Assembly (NCBI GenBank): GCA_023379935.1
Contig: JAMCPD010000020.1
Span: forward strand, 1 to 64,000
Direction of reading: 5' to 3'
Length of the DNA: 64,000 bases
Origin: Actinomycetota bacterium
GTDB taxonomy: Bacteria; Actinomycetota; Acidimicrobiia; Acidimicrobiales; JAMCPD01
Shown here piece by piece: positions 36,469 through 45,279 of the stretch; the first letter of the stretch is position 1; each line of letters begins with the position of its first letter. A program made the translations under genes and the position numbers. The notes under the pieces were generated by a model. The model was not told the DNA's origin, did no database searches, and was given only the letters and a program-made list of their open reading frames with translations.

Positions 36469-37356
36469 ATGAAACAAAACAGTTTTGATGATAATTTCAG
36501 AGTTAAGCGTGGCCTGGCGGAAATGCTAAAAGGTGGGGTAATAATGGATGTAGTTACGGTAGAGCATGCAAAGATAGCTGAAGATGCCGGTGCCGTATCT
36601 GTAATGGCGCTTGAAAGAGTACCTGCTGATATTCGTCGTTCTGGCGGAGTGGCGCGTATGGCGGATCCCGCTTTGATCGAGTCGATAAAAAACGCGGTAA
36701 CCATACCCGTAATGGCAAAAGTGAGGATTGGTCATTTTGCGGAAGCTCAAATATTAGAAGCTTTACAGGTTGATTTTATCGATGAAAGCGAAGTATTGAC
36801 CCCTGCGGATGAGGAGTATCATATAGATAAGACCCCATTCAAGACGCCTTTTGTCTGTGGTGCCACCAACTTAGGTGAAGCACTCCGGCGCATTTCGGAA
36901 GGTGCCGCTCTTATACGCTCAAAAGGTGAAGCCGGAACCGGTGATATAGTCGAAGCCGTAAGACATTTGCGTTCCATTACATCGGATATAAAGGCTTTGT
37001 CATCTGCAGGGCCACAAGAACTTTTTGGTTTTGCAAAAAGATTACAAGCTCCATTGGAACTGGTGCAAGAGGTCGCAGCAACCGGATGGTTGCCGGTTCC
37101 GCTGTTTTGTGCAGGGGGTATAGCTACTCCTGCAGATGCAGCTTTGGTCATGCAACTCGGCGCCGAGGCTGTCTTTGTAGGCTCAGGGATTTTCAAAAGT
37201 GAGAATCCCGCCAAAACAGCAAAGGCGATAACAGAAGCTGTAGCTCACTTAGAACAACCTGATATCTTGGTGAAGGTTAGCAGCGGACTTGGGACGCCAA
37301 TGGAGGGTAAAACTGTACAGTCTTTAGATGTTCACATGGCGAGTCGTGGTTGGTGA
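36469..37356 (+). CDS. pdxS: Pyridoxal 5'-phosphate synthase, PdxS subunit
   Basis: 295 residues. A (beta/alpha)8 barrel making PLP from ribose 5-phosphate, glyceraldehyde 3-phosphate and ammonia. Conserved: [68 protein letters not shown] with an active-site Lys, [17 protein letters not shown], and [17 protein letters not shown]. Very high family conservation. pdxT overlaps its end by 7 bases, so the two subunits are coupled. Confidence 0.98.
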   Translation: MKQNSFDDNFRVKRGLAEMLKGGVIMDVVTVEHAKIAEDAGAVSVMALERVPADIRRSGGVARMADPALIESIKNAVTIPVMAKVRIGHFAEAQILEALQVDFIDESEVLTPADEEYHIDKTPFKTPFVCGATNLGEALRRISEGAALIRSKGEAGTGDIVEAVRHLRSITSDIKALSSAGPQELFGFAKRLQAPLELVQEVAATGWLPVPLFCAGGIATPADAALVMQLGAEAVFVGSGIFKSENPAKTAKAITEAVAHLEQPDILVKVSSGLGTPMEGKTVQSLDVHMASRGW

Positions 37357-37964
37357 GTCCAAAAAAGGATGCAACTTATATAGGTGTACTTGCACTCCAA
37401 GGTAACTTTAGGATGCATGAATATGCAGTTGAACGTCTTGGTGCAACACCTATCGAAGTTAAACTACCAAGTGACTTGGACATAGTTCAAGGTTTAATTA
37501 TTCCGGGCGGTGAGTCGACGACCATGTCCATCCTGCTCGCAACTTCGGAGCTTATCGAACCAATGTCAAAACTGATTGAAGATGGACTGCCGGTTTTCGG
37601 CACTTGTGCGGGAATGATTTTATTGGCATCAAACCTATCAGATGGGCGCAGTGATCAGATATCCTTGGGTGCAATAGATATTTCCGTACAACGCAATGCA
37701 TTCGGTCGCCAGCCCAACTCTTTTGAGTGTGATCTTTCTGTTGCGAAAATCGGTTTACATCCTTTTAGGGGAGTGTTTATCAGAGCTCCCCTTGTCTATT
37801 CCGTCGGACGGGATGTAGAAGTGTTGTCTAGGCTTTCTGATGAGCGGGGAGCAAGCCCTGTGTTGTGTAAACAAGATAATATATTGGTTGGATCGTTTCA
37901 TCCGGAATTAACGGGAGATGATAGAATACATAAACTGTTTTTGTCGATGGTATATTCACAGTGA
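37350..37964 (+). CDS. pdxT: Pyridoxal 5'-phosphate synthase, glutaminase subunit PdxT
   Basis: 204 residues. Class I glutaminase partner of PdxS. Key motifs: [37 protein letters not shown], the nucleophile region [11 protein letters not shown] (Cys), and [17 protein letters not shown] with the His of the triad. It starts at TTG 37350 or GTG 37353, both overlapping the pdxS stop. Its stop codon lies in the first of two 23-bp direct repeats. Confidence 0.96.
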   Translation: MVSPKKDATYIGVLALQGNFRMHEYAVERLGATPIEVKLPSDLDIVQGLIIPGGESTTMSILLATSELIEPMSKLIEDGLPVFGTCAGMILLASNLSDGRSDQISLGAIDISVQRNAFGRQPNSFECDLSVAKIGLHPFRGVFIRAPLVYSVGRDVEVLSRLSDERGASPVLCKQDNILVGSFHPELTGDDRIHKLFLSMVYSQ

Positions 37965-38006
37965 GTTTATAAGTTAAATCACGGTGAGTTCTATAAGTCA
38001 ATCATG
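37961..38006 (+). repeat. Two imperfect ~23-bp direct repeats between pdxT and yebC
   Basis: Two units beginning GTGAGTT, TATAAGT and ending ATCAC/ATCAT lie end to end (37961-37983 and 37984-38006), aligning with a one-base shift. A similar GTGAGTTAATC string is seen before yajC (about 44699). They could be a small regulatory motif or a simple duplication. Confidence 0.55.
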
Positions 38007-38026
38007 AATTAAAGTAGGTAAAAGAT

Positions 38027-38785
38027 ATGTCAGGTCATTCTAAGTGGGCTACAACCAAGTACCGCAAAGGTGCCCAAGATAAAGCAAGGGCGAAGCTGTT
38101 TGCAAAGTTAATTCGGCAGTTGGAGGTTGCTGCCCGTGAAGGCGGTACGGATATGGAGGTCAATGCTACATTGCGTACGATGTACGAGAAAGCCCGCGAT
38201 GCTTCTGTTCCTTTAGATACTATAGAGCGGGCGATCAAGAGGGGATCGGGTGAGTTAGAAGGCGTCAACTACGAAGTCGTTACATACGAAGGGTATGCTG
38301 CAGATGGGGTAGCGGTAGTAGTAGAATGCATGACCTCAAACAGGAACAGGACTGCCGCCGATGTACGAAATATATTTTCCAGAAATGGCGGCTCAATTGC
38401 TTCACCCGGTTCGGTGCTGTGGCAGTTTGACCGCAAGGGTATTTTGAGAGTGGACGGTAAAGTACCGGAAGAAGATTTATTGTCTGTGGCTGTCGATGCG
38501 GGAGCTGAAGATATATCCAATCAACAGGATCATTGGCTCATAACCTGTTCAGCGAAGGAGCTTCCAGCATGCAAAGCGGCTTTGGAGGCAGCAGGCATAA
38601 AGGTCATCGCTGCTGAACTTGATATGCTTGCCACCACTGAAGTAAAGGTAGACCAAGAAGTTGAGGCTCGTAAAGTATTGAGGGTGTTGGATGCATTGGA
38701 TGATCATGAGGATGTGCAAAATGTCTACTCCAATTTCGACATTCCTGATGAGATCTTAGAAAAGATTACATCTGAAGACAGCTAA
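38027..38785 (+). CDS. yebC: YebC/PmpR-family translational/transcriptional regulator
   Basis: 252 residues. The family opening SGHSKWATTKYRKGAQDKARAKLFAKLIRQLEVAAREGG is unmistakable. YEKARDASVPLDTIERAIKRGSGELEG, VECMTSNRNRTAADVRNIFSRNGGSIASPGSVLWQFDRKG and the C-terminal DHEDVQNVYSNFDI follow. YebC-family proteins were long called transcription regulators and are now linked to translation of proline-rich stretches. Position before ruvC is conserved across bacteria. Confidence 0.97.
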   Translation: MSGHSKWATTKYRKGAQDKARAKLFAKLIRQLEVAAREGGTDMEVNATLRTMYEKARDASVPLDTIERAIKRGSGELEGVNYEVVTYEGYAADGVAVVVECMTSNRNRTAADVRNIFSRNGGSIASPGSVLWQFDRKGILRVDGKVPEEDLLSVAVDAGAEDISNQQDHWLITCSAKELPACKAALEAAGIKVIAAELDMLATTEVKVDQEVEARKVLRVLDALDDHEDVQNVYSNFDIPDEILEKITSEDS

Positions 38786-38797
38786 AGACAGAACAGG

Positions 38798-40297
38798 CTA
38801 GCCATTGGATCTCACTGCCGCACCAACCATTTTCACCACCGACCAAGTTCCCGGTATCCGTTGTTCATTTTCTGCCAAAACTCTGTACCAGAGTGATGTT
38901 GCGGGAGCGTTTCGATCTGTCCAAGGCGTACTGTCATCAGTGGCGCAACGGTTGCACACTGTAGACCAGGGGCCGCTTGGTCCCGCAGTTGAACGTTCAA
39001 TGCTATATGTAGCTGCATCCGTTGTTCCGCGCCAAGCGATCTCTACAGAAGAACTACGGTGTTTGTCTGTTTTGGCTATCCGCCGGGCAAGTGTTATGAG
39101 CGGCTCGCCCGGAGGAGGCTCAAGCGGTTCATAACCACCCCCGATTCCTCGTGTTTTTTGAATAGCATAGTCGAATTTACGGATAAGGTGATCTCGCTTG
39201 CGCATTAGGGGGGATATACCCGGATAATGGAGTGTTTCTCCGTCGTTATGCTGTTCGTAGCCGTAAGTGTCAAGGTGGGCAAATAAGGACCAAAATGCCC
39301 AACCCGCAATCTTATGATCTTTTTCTATCGTTCTGAACAGTTGCGCATTAGCGAATATTGATCCGTACTCTCCGGCAATGAAAACCTTGCCTGCGTTCGT
39401 TACTTGGTTGGCATCCGCTATTACGTTTGGGATAATTGGTGGGTAAAAGTGTGCGTCAACGATATCGATAAGAGGAGCGGTTAGCGTTGCAGGATTAATG
39501 CCGAACTGTTCTCCGGCAGCTATCAGTTGATCTGGTGCCAGGTGGTGTATGAATGCAGCGATTGTGTCAATCCATGATGGAGTCATACCGTTCAGCTCAT
39601 TGCCAAGTTCCCACGCCATGATTGTCGGATCGTTTCGGAGCTCAAGTCCGGTATAAGGGTTTTTATGATCAAGTAATACGGTTATATACTGTTCAAAGGC
39701 CGAGATTGCCTGTTGATCGGTGTAAAAGGCTTGAGAGGGAATCTTGAGCCAGTGTGTGAAGTCATGATAACTCCCTTCGTAATAATGCCAGTTGTCTGTC
39801 AGTGGAATTATCAATCGAATTCCAAGATGACAGGCTTGGTCAACAGCGTAGTCAACTGTTCGAAATGCTTGGCTGTTGAAGTGTCCGAGAGATGGTTCAA
39901 GGCTGTCCGGATTGCCGGTAGAAATACCCAAGGTATGCGATCTAACTACGGTTACACCCATGTCCAAAGCGGTTTTTAAAGCATCGCGAATTCTAAAATC
40001 TGTAGGATATGCTATTCCCCCTACATTTTCATCCAGCCCAAGCCAGTAGATGTTAGCTCCCCCGAAACGAAATGGATGGTCATTGAGCACCAATGTCGAA
40101 CCTTTGCGTGTTATGTAAGCATTTGTTGGCGGTATCTGGCCGGTGGATGGCGTTGGAGAGCAATCAATAGGAGGGTTTGGTGCGGGGAAATGTCTTGGCA
40201 CCAGAGCCATGTTGGAGTGTGGTGCACAGCTTGTGCTAAGAAGTATAATGGCAAACAGTACACACCACAGTAGAAGTCTTAGATGTCTTGGGCGCAT
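38798..40297 (-). CDS. Secreted lipoprotein glycoside hydrolase (GH5 mannanase/cellulase-like)
   Basis: 499 residues from ATG 40297 (MRPRHLRLLLWCVLF...), chosen because it opens a signal peptide with lipobox LSTSC; the frame is open 20 codons further. The GH5-like barrel has RFGGANIYWLGLDENVGG, the acid/base Glu in IMAWELGNELNG and the nucleophile Glu in VFIAGEYGSIF; WAFWSLFAHLDTYG fits the +1 wall of mannanases. The last ~100 residues look like a fibronectin-III module (SSSVEIAWRGTTDAATYSIERST). Both catalytic Glu are present. It is reversed, inserted between yebC and ruvC, and so accessory to the backbone. Confidence 0.82.
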   Translation of the reverse strand: MRPRHLRLLLWCVLFAIILLSTSCAPHSNMALVPRHFPAPNPPIDCSPTPSTGQIPPTNAYITRKGSTLVLNDHPFRFGGANIYWLGLDENVGGIAYPTDFRIRDALKTALDMGVTVVRSHTLGISTGNPDSLEPSLGHFNSQAFRTVDYAVDQACHLGIRLIIPLTDNWHYYEGSYHDFTHWLKIPSQAFYTDQQAISAFEQYITVLLDHKNPYTGLELRNDPTIMAWELGNELNGMTPSWIDTIAAFIHHLAPDQLIAAGEQFGINPATLTAPLIDIVDAHFYPPIIPNVIADANQVTNAGKVFIAGEYGSIFANAQLFRTIEKDHKIAGWAFWSLFAHLDTYGYEQHNDGETLHYPGISPLMRKRDHLIRKFDYAIQKTRGIGGGYEPLEPPPGEPLITLARRIAKTDKHRSSSVEIAWRGTTDAATYSIERSTAGPSGPWSTVCNRCATDDSTPWTDRNAPATSLWYRVLAENEQRIPGTWSVVKMVGAAVRSNG

Positions 40298-40499
40298 AGA
40301 TGTAAAATGTTCACAGTCAGCCTTAGCATGATTGGCGCTACAGGCATATGTCTTCATAGGCAGCTATTATAGCCGTCTTGGGAGTGGTTGGGTTGACCAA
40401 GGCGGGAAGGCAAGGGAAAAACCTGTTTTTGTGAGTTATTGATAAAATTTTAAAAGGATATCCACCGGTTAATTGATTTAATGCACTAAACTCAAACAT

Positions 40500-41036
40500 A
40501 TGTTTGTATTAGGTATAGACCCCGGACTATCACGATGTGGTTATGGGTGTGTTGATGACGGTTGGGTGTTGGCGGATGCAGGCGTAATCTCTACCCACCA
40601 CAGGTTAGAGTTGCCAAAGCGACTTGAATACTTATTTGAGGAGTTGAAACGGCTTATGTTACGGTTGCAACCGCAAGTCGTGGCAGTGGAAAGAGTGTTT
40701 TTTCAAGTAAATGCCCGCACCGCCATGCCAACAGCCCAAGCAGGAGGGTTGGCTTTGTTGGCCGCTCAACAGGCAGGCTGTAAAGTAGTTCAATATACCT
40801 CCAATGAAGTGAAAATGGCTGTTGTAGGTTATGGTGGTGCCACCAAGGCTCAAGTTCAGAATATGGTAATGATGTTGTTGAGTTTGGATGAGATACCACA
40901 ACCGGCTGATGTTGCGGATGCTCTTGGTTTGGCAATCTGCCACTTAAGTTCGCTACCGCTGCAAAGGGCGTTGTCGAAGTCAACTACCCCGCCCTCACGG
41001 ACGGGGCTTGCGGAAGGTTCCGGAAGCCCAGGTTGA
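40500..41036 (+). CDS. ruvC: Crossover junction endodeoxyribonuclease RuvC, 3' end altered by an IscB element
   Basis: 178 residues. RuvC cuts Holliday junctions after branch migration by RuvAB. Catalytic blocks: GIDPGLSRCGYG (Asp7), VVAVERVFFQVNARTAMPTAQAGGL (Glu), VKMAVVGYGGATKAQVQNMV and DVADALGLAICH (Asp). From about residue 162 onward the sequence (TTPPSRTGLAEGSGSPG) comes from the left end of the element and is not RuvC-like. All catalytic residues lie before that point, so the protein may still work. ruvA, which should follow directly, is now 1.74 kb away. Confidence 0.93.
   Translation: MFVLGIDPGLSRCGYGCVDDGWVLADAGVISTHHRLELPKRLEYLFEELKRLMLRLQPQVVAVERVFFQVNARTAMPTAQAGGLALLAAQQAGCKVVQYTSNEVKMAVVGYGGATKAQVQNMVMMLLSLDEIPQPADVADALGLAICHLSSLPLQRALSKSTTPPSRTGLAEGSGSPG
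40988..41007 (+). repeat. Left-end imperfect palindrome of the IscB element
   Basis: CCCCGCCCTCACGGACGGGG: 8-bp arms with one mismatch around a TCAC loop. It lies in the reading frame of the ruvC tail. Matches the right-end copy at 18 of 20 positions. Confidence 0.8.
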
Positions 41037-41338
41037 CCAGACCGAGATATTAAAGAAAGAAGGTGAGACAGATATCTACGTTACATGCAAGTAAGAAGAC
41101 CTATCCTGGGATGCTTCCTCAGTCCCAGGCTCTAGAATCCGCGTCAGTAGACAACCGTAAGGGCAAGGACGAAACGGGGCGTGGAGGTTGTGGATACACA
41201 ACAACTGGCATGCAACATGGTCGAGGGGATCGTTCTTTGGAGTTCACCTCTCTAAAGAACAGTCACCCCGTGACTTCGGAGAAATCCGGGGGAGCAGGAG
41301 CAAGGAGCGTTGTTGCTCCATTTAGTACCCAATCACGG
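41008..41338 (+). ncRNA. Probable omega-RNA (IscB guide RNA scaffold) leader
   Basis: 331 bp before iscB, rich in inverted repeats on the + strand: CCTGGGA/TCCCAGG (41105-41129), GTTCTTT/AAAGAAC (41232-41260), AGTCAC/GTGACT with a 3-nt loop (41261-41275) and GGAGCAA/TTGCTCC (41297-41319). IscB loci encode the omega-RNA just upstream of iscB, guide at the 5' end reading out across the left end. The frame is open through here but the residues have no IscB similarity. Boundaries are inferred. Confidence 0.65.
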
Positions 41339-42772
41339 GTGTTTGTGGTTGACAGCCACGGCAACCCTCTCGTTCCCTGTCATCCAGCCAGGGCACGGAA
41401 ATTGCTAAAGTCCAGGCGAGCCAGAGTCCACCATTTGGCTCCGTTTGTCATTAAATTGGTGGATAGGGAAGTAGAGCAGTGTGAGGTTCCGGGAGTTGTC
41501 GTGAAGATTGACCCTGGCTCCAAATACACCGGTATTGTTTGCGCTCGCGTGGATGAGGCCGGTATAACTCATGGGCTGGTGTCGATCCAGCTTGATCATC
41601 GCGGGCAGTTGATTCACAAAAAGATGGGACAGCGGTCCAGCTATCGCCGACGCAGACGGTCAACCAATTTACGTTATCGTGCACCACGATGGAGAAATCG
41701 CCACCCACAGGCTTGTCGGACATGTGGAAAAAATGCAAAACATGGAAGTCGATATTGTGGAACGTGTCTTGAGAGTCGTAATTTCATAGATAATGGATAT
41801 CGCCAATACCGACTTCCACCAAGCCTTTTCCATCGAGTTGCGACCTCCATATCATGGATAAATCGTTTGTCCAGGTGGGCTCCGGTTACAAGATTGGCGA
41901 TGGAGCTGGTGAGCTTTGATACCCAGGTGATGCAGAACCCTGAGATATCCGGTGTTCAGTATCAACAAGGTACCCTGGCGGGCTACGAGGTACGGGAGTA
42001 TCTTCTTTGTAAGTGGGGGAGGAGGTGTGCATACTGTGGAGATGCCAACACACCTCTACAAATTGAGCACATTCTGGCTCGCTCCAAAGGTGGAACGAAT
42101 CGAATCTCAAATCTTACCCTTGCCTGTAGGAAATGTAACGAATCCAAAGGCTCTCTAGCTGTAGATGCTTGGTGCAAGCGATATTTCGGAGAACAAAAGG
42201 GAAGGAAAATTGTTGCCAGAGTCACCGGCCAGGCCAAAGCTCCCTTGACGGATGCAGCGGCGGTCAATTCCACCCGTTGGGCATTGTGGCGGGAGCTTGT
42301 TAAGACAGGGCTACCAGTTGAGACCGGTACGGGTGGGCGAACTAAATGGAATCGTAGTCGGCAGAACATCCCTAAGTCTCATACATTGGATGCTCTGTGT
42401 GTAGGTGTGACCGATATCGTCGGTGCAGTGCCAAGCAGTGCACTAACTGTCACCTGCACAGGACGAGGCCAACACCAGAGGACAAGACCCAATAGATATG
42501 GTTTTGTCCGTCTAAGACTACCTCGACAAAAGACCCATCACGGCTTACGTACAGGTGATTATGTGCGGGCAGTGATGCCAAAAGGCAAATACAAAGGAGT
42601 TCATGTTGGACGTATAAGTGTGCGATCATCTGGAAGCGTTCGAGTAGGAAAGACAGACGGCATTTCTGCGAAGAATTGCACGGTTTTGCAACGAGCAGAT
42701 GGTTATGGATATGAGAGAAAGGAGGAAACGCCTCTCCTCCCCGCCCTTACGGACGAGGTATCCGAGGCGTGA
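41339..42772 (+). CDS. iscB: IscB RNA-guided nuclease (Cas9 ancestor family)
   Basis: 477 residues from GTG 41339. The N-terminal PLMP domain reads VFVVDSHGNPLVPCHPARARKLLKSRRARV. RuvC-I IDPGSKYTGI (Asp58), Arg-rich bridge helix SSYRRRRRSTNLRYR, a CxxC..CxxC zinc knuckle (RTCGKN..YCGTC), RuvC-II LAMELVSFD (Glu189), HNH CAYCGDANTPLQIEHILARSKGG (His244) with CRKCN, and RuvC-III SHTLDALCVG (His348, Asp351). All catalytic residues are present, so it should be active. The stop lies 6 bp before ruvA. The frame is open to 41063, but those residues overlap the structured leader. The family cuts DNA under omega-RNA guidance and helps keep the element in its site. Confidence 0.93.
   Translation: MFVVDSHGNPLVPCHPARARKLLKSRRARVHHLAPFVIKLVDREVEQCEVPGVVVKIDPGSKYTGIVCARVDEAGITHGLVSIQLDHRGQLIHKKMGQRSSYRRRRRSTNLRYRAPRWRNRHPQACRTCGKNAKHGSRYCGTCLESRNFIDNGYRQYRLPPSLFHRVATSISWINRLSRWAPVTRLAMELVSFDTQVMQNPEISGVQYQQGTLAGYEVREYLLCKWGRRCAYCGDANTPLQIEHILARSKGGTNRISNLTLACRKCNESKGSLAVDAWCKRYFGEQKGRKIVARVTGQAKAPLTDAAAVNSTRWALWRELVKTGLPVETGTGGRTKWNRSRQNIPKSHTLDALCVGVTDIVGAVPSSALTVTCTGRGQHQRTRPNRYGFVRLRLPRQKTHHGLRTGDYVRAVMPKGKYKGVHVGRISVRSSGSVRVGKTDGISAKNCTVLQRADGYGYERKEETPLLPALTDEVSEA
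42739..42758 (+). repeat. Right-end imperfect palindrome of the IscB element
   Basis: CCCCGCCCTTACGGACGAGG, 18 of 20 identical to the left copy and in the same orientation. It overlaps the last codons of iscB. A further GCCTC/GAGGC pair flanks it. Confidence 0.8.
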
Positions 42773-42778
42773 AAATTG

Positions 42779-43633
42779 ATGATAGCATTCCTTGACGGTA
42801 GATTGATCTCCAAGTTAACACTTGCCGATAATGTCTCCGAAGTTGTAGTCGATGTCGGTGGAATAGGTTATCAAGTATTTGTCGCTGATCAGACCTTTGC
42901 CAAATTACCGGCTTCAACGGACAGAGTGCAGTTATGGATACATACCTATGTCAGAGAAGAAACCTTTGCGCTTTATGGATTTCTTGATCCAATAGAGAGA
43001 AAGTTTTTCCAAATTTTATTGACGGCCCGCGGTGTCGGTCCTTCGCTTGGGCTTTCATTGTTGTCGCTGCATTCGCCACTTACGATATGGGAGGCGGTAA
43101 CGGTAGAAGATGTGGATTTGTTGTCCTTGGTGCCAGGCATTGGACCTAAGACTGCCGCCCGGTTGTGCTTGGAGTTGAAGAATCGTTTGCCGGATCGCCA
43201 TGTGTTGGAGAGTTGGTCGGTAGGTTTATCGGCTTTGGGCTATGAAGCAGATGAGGGGAAAACGAATAAGGACGCAACAGACGAAGGTGCGCCAAGCACG
43301 GACAAGGCGGTTCTTGTTCCGAAGCCAGCCGGGGACAAGAATGAAAAGAGCGGATCAGTGATTCTTGGGGTGGACGGGCCGGGGAATGGTTCTGCACTGG
43401 TAGATCTAAAGGGCGCCTTAGAGGAGTTGGGATATACACCAAAGGAGATTCGGTTTGCACTCTCGGCTATTTATTCATCACAACTGAATGCAAGTATGCT
43501 AAATGGTGGAAAACAAGGCAGTGATTCTATGGATAGCCGCCAAAGCAAAGCAAGCCTGCAAGAGTTGTTGCGTTTTGCACTAAGTGAATTGAGACAGAAA
43601 AACGGAAATATAGAAAGGAACAGATCATGGTGA
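42779..43633 (+). CDS. ruvA: Holliday junction DNA helicase subunit RuvA
   Basis: 284 residues from ATG 42779 (TTG 42776 is in frame just before). RuvA tetramers bind the four-way junction. Domain I: MIAFLDGRLISKLTLADNVSEVVVDVGGIGYQVFV; domain II with two helix-hairpin-helix motifs, RGVGPSLGLSLLS and VPGIGPKTAARLCLELKNRL. It is longer than the usual ~200 residues: an acidic, Lys/Gly-rich linker of about 70 residues (around 145-215) precedes domain III (LKGALEELGYTPKEIRFALSAI). Now separated from ruvC by the IscB element. ruvB overlaps its end by 7 bases. Confidence 0.95.
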   Translation: MIAFLDGRLISKLTLADNVSEVVVDVGGIGYQVFVADQTFAKLPASTDRVQLWIHTYVREETFALYGFLDPIERKFFQILLTARGVGPSLGLSLLSLHSPLTIWEAVTVEDVDLLSLVPGIGPKTAARLCLELKNRLPDRHVLESWSVGLSALGYEADEGKTNKDATDEGAPSTDKAVLVPKPAGDKNEKSGSVILGVDGPGNGSALVDLKGALEELGYTPKEIRFALSAIYSSQLNASMLNGGKQGSDSMDSRQSKASLQELLRFALSELRQKNGNIERNRSW

Positions 43634-44661
43634 GCGAGTTCAATGACAGTGAGGTTTCGTTAGTACGTACTTTGGATCCCCACTCCGACCTTGAAGAGTC
43701 TTATCAAGAAATAGCTTTAAGACCCAAATATCTGAGAGATTTTGTGGGACAAACTTCGCTAAAAGATCATCTTGATATCATGTTAACGGCAGCCAAGCAG
43801 CGTGAGTTATCCCTTGACCACCTTTTGTTTGTCGGCCCTCCCGGTCTTGGTAAGACCTCCTTGGCTCACATCGTTGCCACTGAACTTGGCGTGGGGTTTC
43901 ATGTTACTTCAGGCCCTGTTCTGGTGCGAGGTGGGGATTTGGTGTCCATACTTACCGGGCTACAACCAGGCGATGTCCTGTTTATAGATGAACTGCATCG
44001 TCTCAGTAGAGCAGTAGAGGAGATTTTATATCCTGCCATGGAGGACTTTCAAGTTGACCTTCTTATAGGCAAAGGCCCGACAGCTCGCTCTATACGCTTG
44101 GATGTGCCTCCGTTCACTTTGATCGGCGCTACTACCCGTACGGGGCTTATAACGGGTCCTTTGAGAGATCGTTTCGGTTTCGTGTCCCGCCTTGATTATT
44201 ACAGTATTGGCGAGTTAAAAGATATCATACTGCGCTCTGCGCAGATATTGAAGGTGTCCATTAAACCTGAAGCGGCCCTGGAAATTGCTACACGAAGTCG
44301 GGGAACTCCTAGGATAGCAAACCGGCTTCTTAGGAGGATAAGAGATTTTGCTGAAGTACGCGCTAACGGTTGCATAACCACTCAAGTGGCCGAAACGGGG
44401 TTGGATCTTTTTGAAGTAGACAAACTTGGACTTGACAAGTTGGATCGTGCTATACTTGAAACTCTTATCCTGCGTTTTGAAGGACGTCCGGTAGGACTGA
44501 CTACTTTGGCGCAGTCTGTAGGAGAAGAGATGGATACTCTTCAGTATGTTTATGAACCTTTTCTACTCCAACAAGGGCTGTTGATAAGAACTGGAAAGGG
44601 AAGAGTTGCTACCTCGGCTGCTTTTAGGCACTTGGGCGTAGACTATGATCTTGATAAGTAG
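43627..44661 (+). CDS. ruvB: Holliday junction branch migration ATPase RuvB
   Basis: 344 residues, the usual length. ALRPKYLRDFVGQ opens the AAA+ domain; Walker A FVGPPGLGKTSLAHI, Walker B VLFIDELHRLSR, sensor-1 TLIGATTRTGLI, arginine finger region GPLRDRFGF, and the C-terminal winged helix GRPVGLTTLAQSVGEEMDTLQYVYEPFL. Hexameric motor of the RuvAB complex. GTG-less ATG start overlapping ruvA. Confidence 0.98.
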   Translation: MVSEFNDSEVSLVRTLDPHSDLEESYQEIALRPKYLRDFVGQTSLKDHLDIMLTAAKQRELSLDHLLFVGPPGLGKTSLAHIVATELGVGFHVTSGPVLVRGGDLVSILTGLQPGDVLFIDELHRLSRAVEEILYPAMEDFQVDLLIGKGPTARSIRLDVPPFTLIGATTRTGLITGPLRDRFGFVSRLDYYSIGELKDIILRSAQILKVSIKPEAALEIATRSRGTPRIANRLLRRIRDFAEVRANGCITTQVAETGLDLFEVDKLGLDKLDRAILETLILRFEGRPVGLTTLAQSVGEEMDTLQYVYEPFLLQQGLLIRTGKGRVATSAAFRHLGVDYDLDK

Positions 44662-44771
44662 TTAAATAAATAGTTAAACGGTGACAGTTAGTTAATGGTG
44701 AGTTAATCGAATGATTAGTCAGATGATGAAAAATTTTTCAAAATATCTGGTAGTCTTCATTGAGGTGATTT

Positions 44772-45239
44772 ATGTTTGAAGCTTTATTCTTTATTGCAGC
44801 GGCTAGTAAAGGGTCGTCAACTGCGTCTTCAGGGAGTGCTGTTGGCAGTATACTGTTTTTTGTCCTCATCTTTGCCGTTGGCTACCTGCTGTTTATCCGC
44901 CCCCAACAGCAAAAGGTAAAGCGGCAACGCTCCTTGGCGCAAGCTGTTGATGTAGGCGATAAAGTTGTGACATCAGGAGGGATAATTGGGGAGATTGAGC
45001 GGTTTGAAGACGACATCGCTATCCTAGAAATAGCACCCAATATCTCCATAGAGGTTGCCCGCGCTTACATAGTACAGAAACTGCTTCCCCCTGCGGCGGA
45101 TTGGAATGAGGATGATTTACCGGATACGGATGAATCATTCGACGATGAGGTGGATGATATGACAGATGAACAAAAGGACGCAGATCCACAAGAAGACAGC
45201 GCTAGATCAAGCGGAGAAGATGAAGATCAGAATGGATAA
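44772..45239 (+). CDS. yajC: Preprotein translocase subunit YajC
   Basis: 155 residues. One N-terminal membrane helix (VGSILFFVLIFAVGYLLFI) and the family block RPQQQKVKRQRSLAQAVDVGDKVVTSGGIIGEIERF. An acidic C-terminal tail of about 45 residues is extra. YajC joins SecDF at the translocon. The Shine-Dalgarno is GAGGTGA. Upstream (44662-44771) is A+T-rich with repeated GTTAA words. Confidence 0.92.
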   Translation: MFEALFFIAAASKGSSTASSGSAVGSILFFVLIFAVGYLLFIRPQQQKVKRQRSLAQAVDVGDKVVTSGGIIGEIERFEDDIAILEIAPNISIEVARAYIVQKLLPPAADWNEDDLPDTDESFDDEVDDMTDEQKDADPQEDSARSSGEDEDQNG

Positions 45240-45279
45240 GTCTAATAGCAAGTATACGGTTAGTGGAGGAAACGGTTAG

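Larger units (their letters stand above)
40988..42758 (+). mobile_element. IscB element (IS200/IS605-type, no transposase) between ruvC and ruvA
   Basis: A ~1.77-kb insertion bounded by two near-identical 20-bp imperfect palindromes, 40988-41007 and 42739-42758 (18 of 20 matches). It contains a structured leader and iscB, and no TnpA. It therefore depends on a transposase in trans. The exact outer ends and target site cannot be fixed without an empty-site comparison. Confidence 0.8.

Noticed and set aside
41063-41338. N-terminal 92-residue extension of IscB
   Set aside because: No similarity to IscB; the DNA is full of hairpins and fits the omega-RNA position. The PLMP domain begins at the GTG at 41339.
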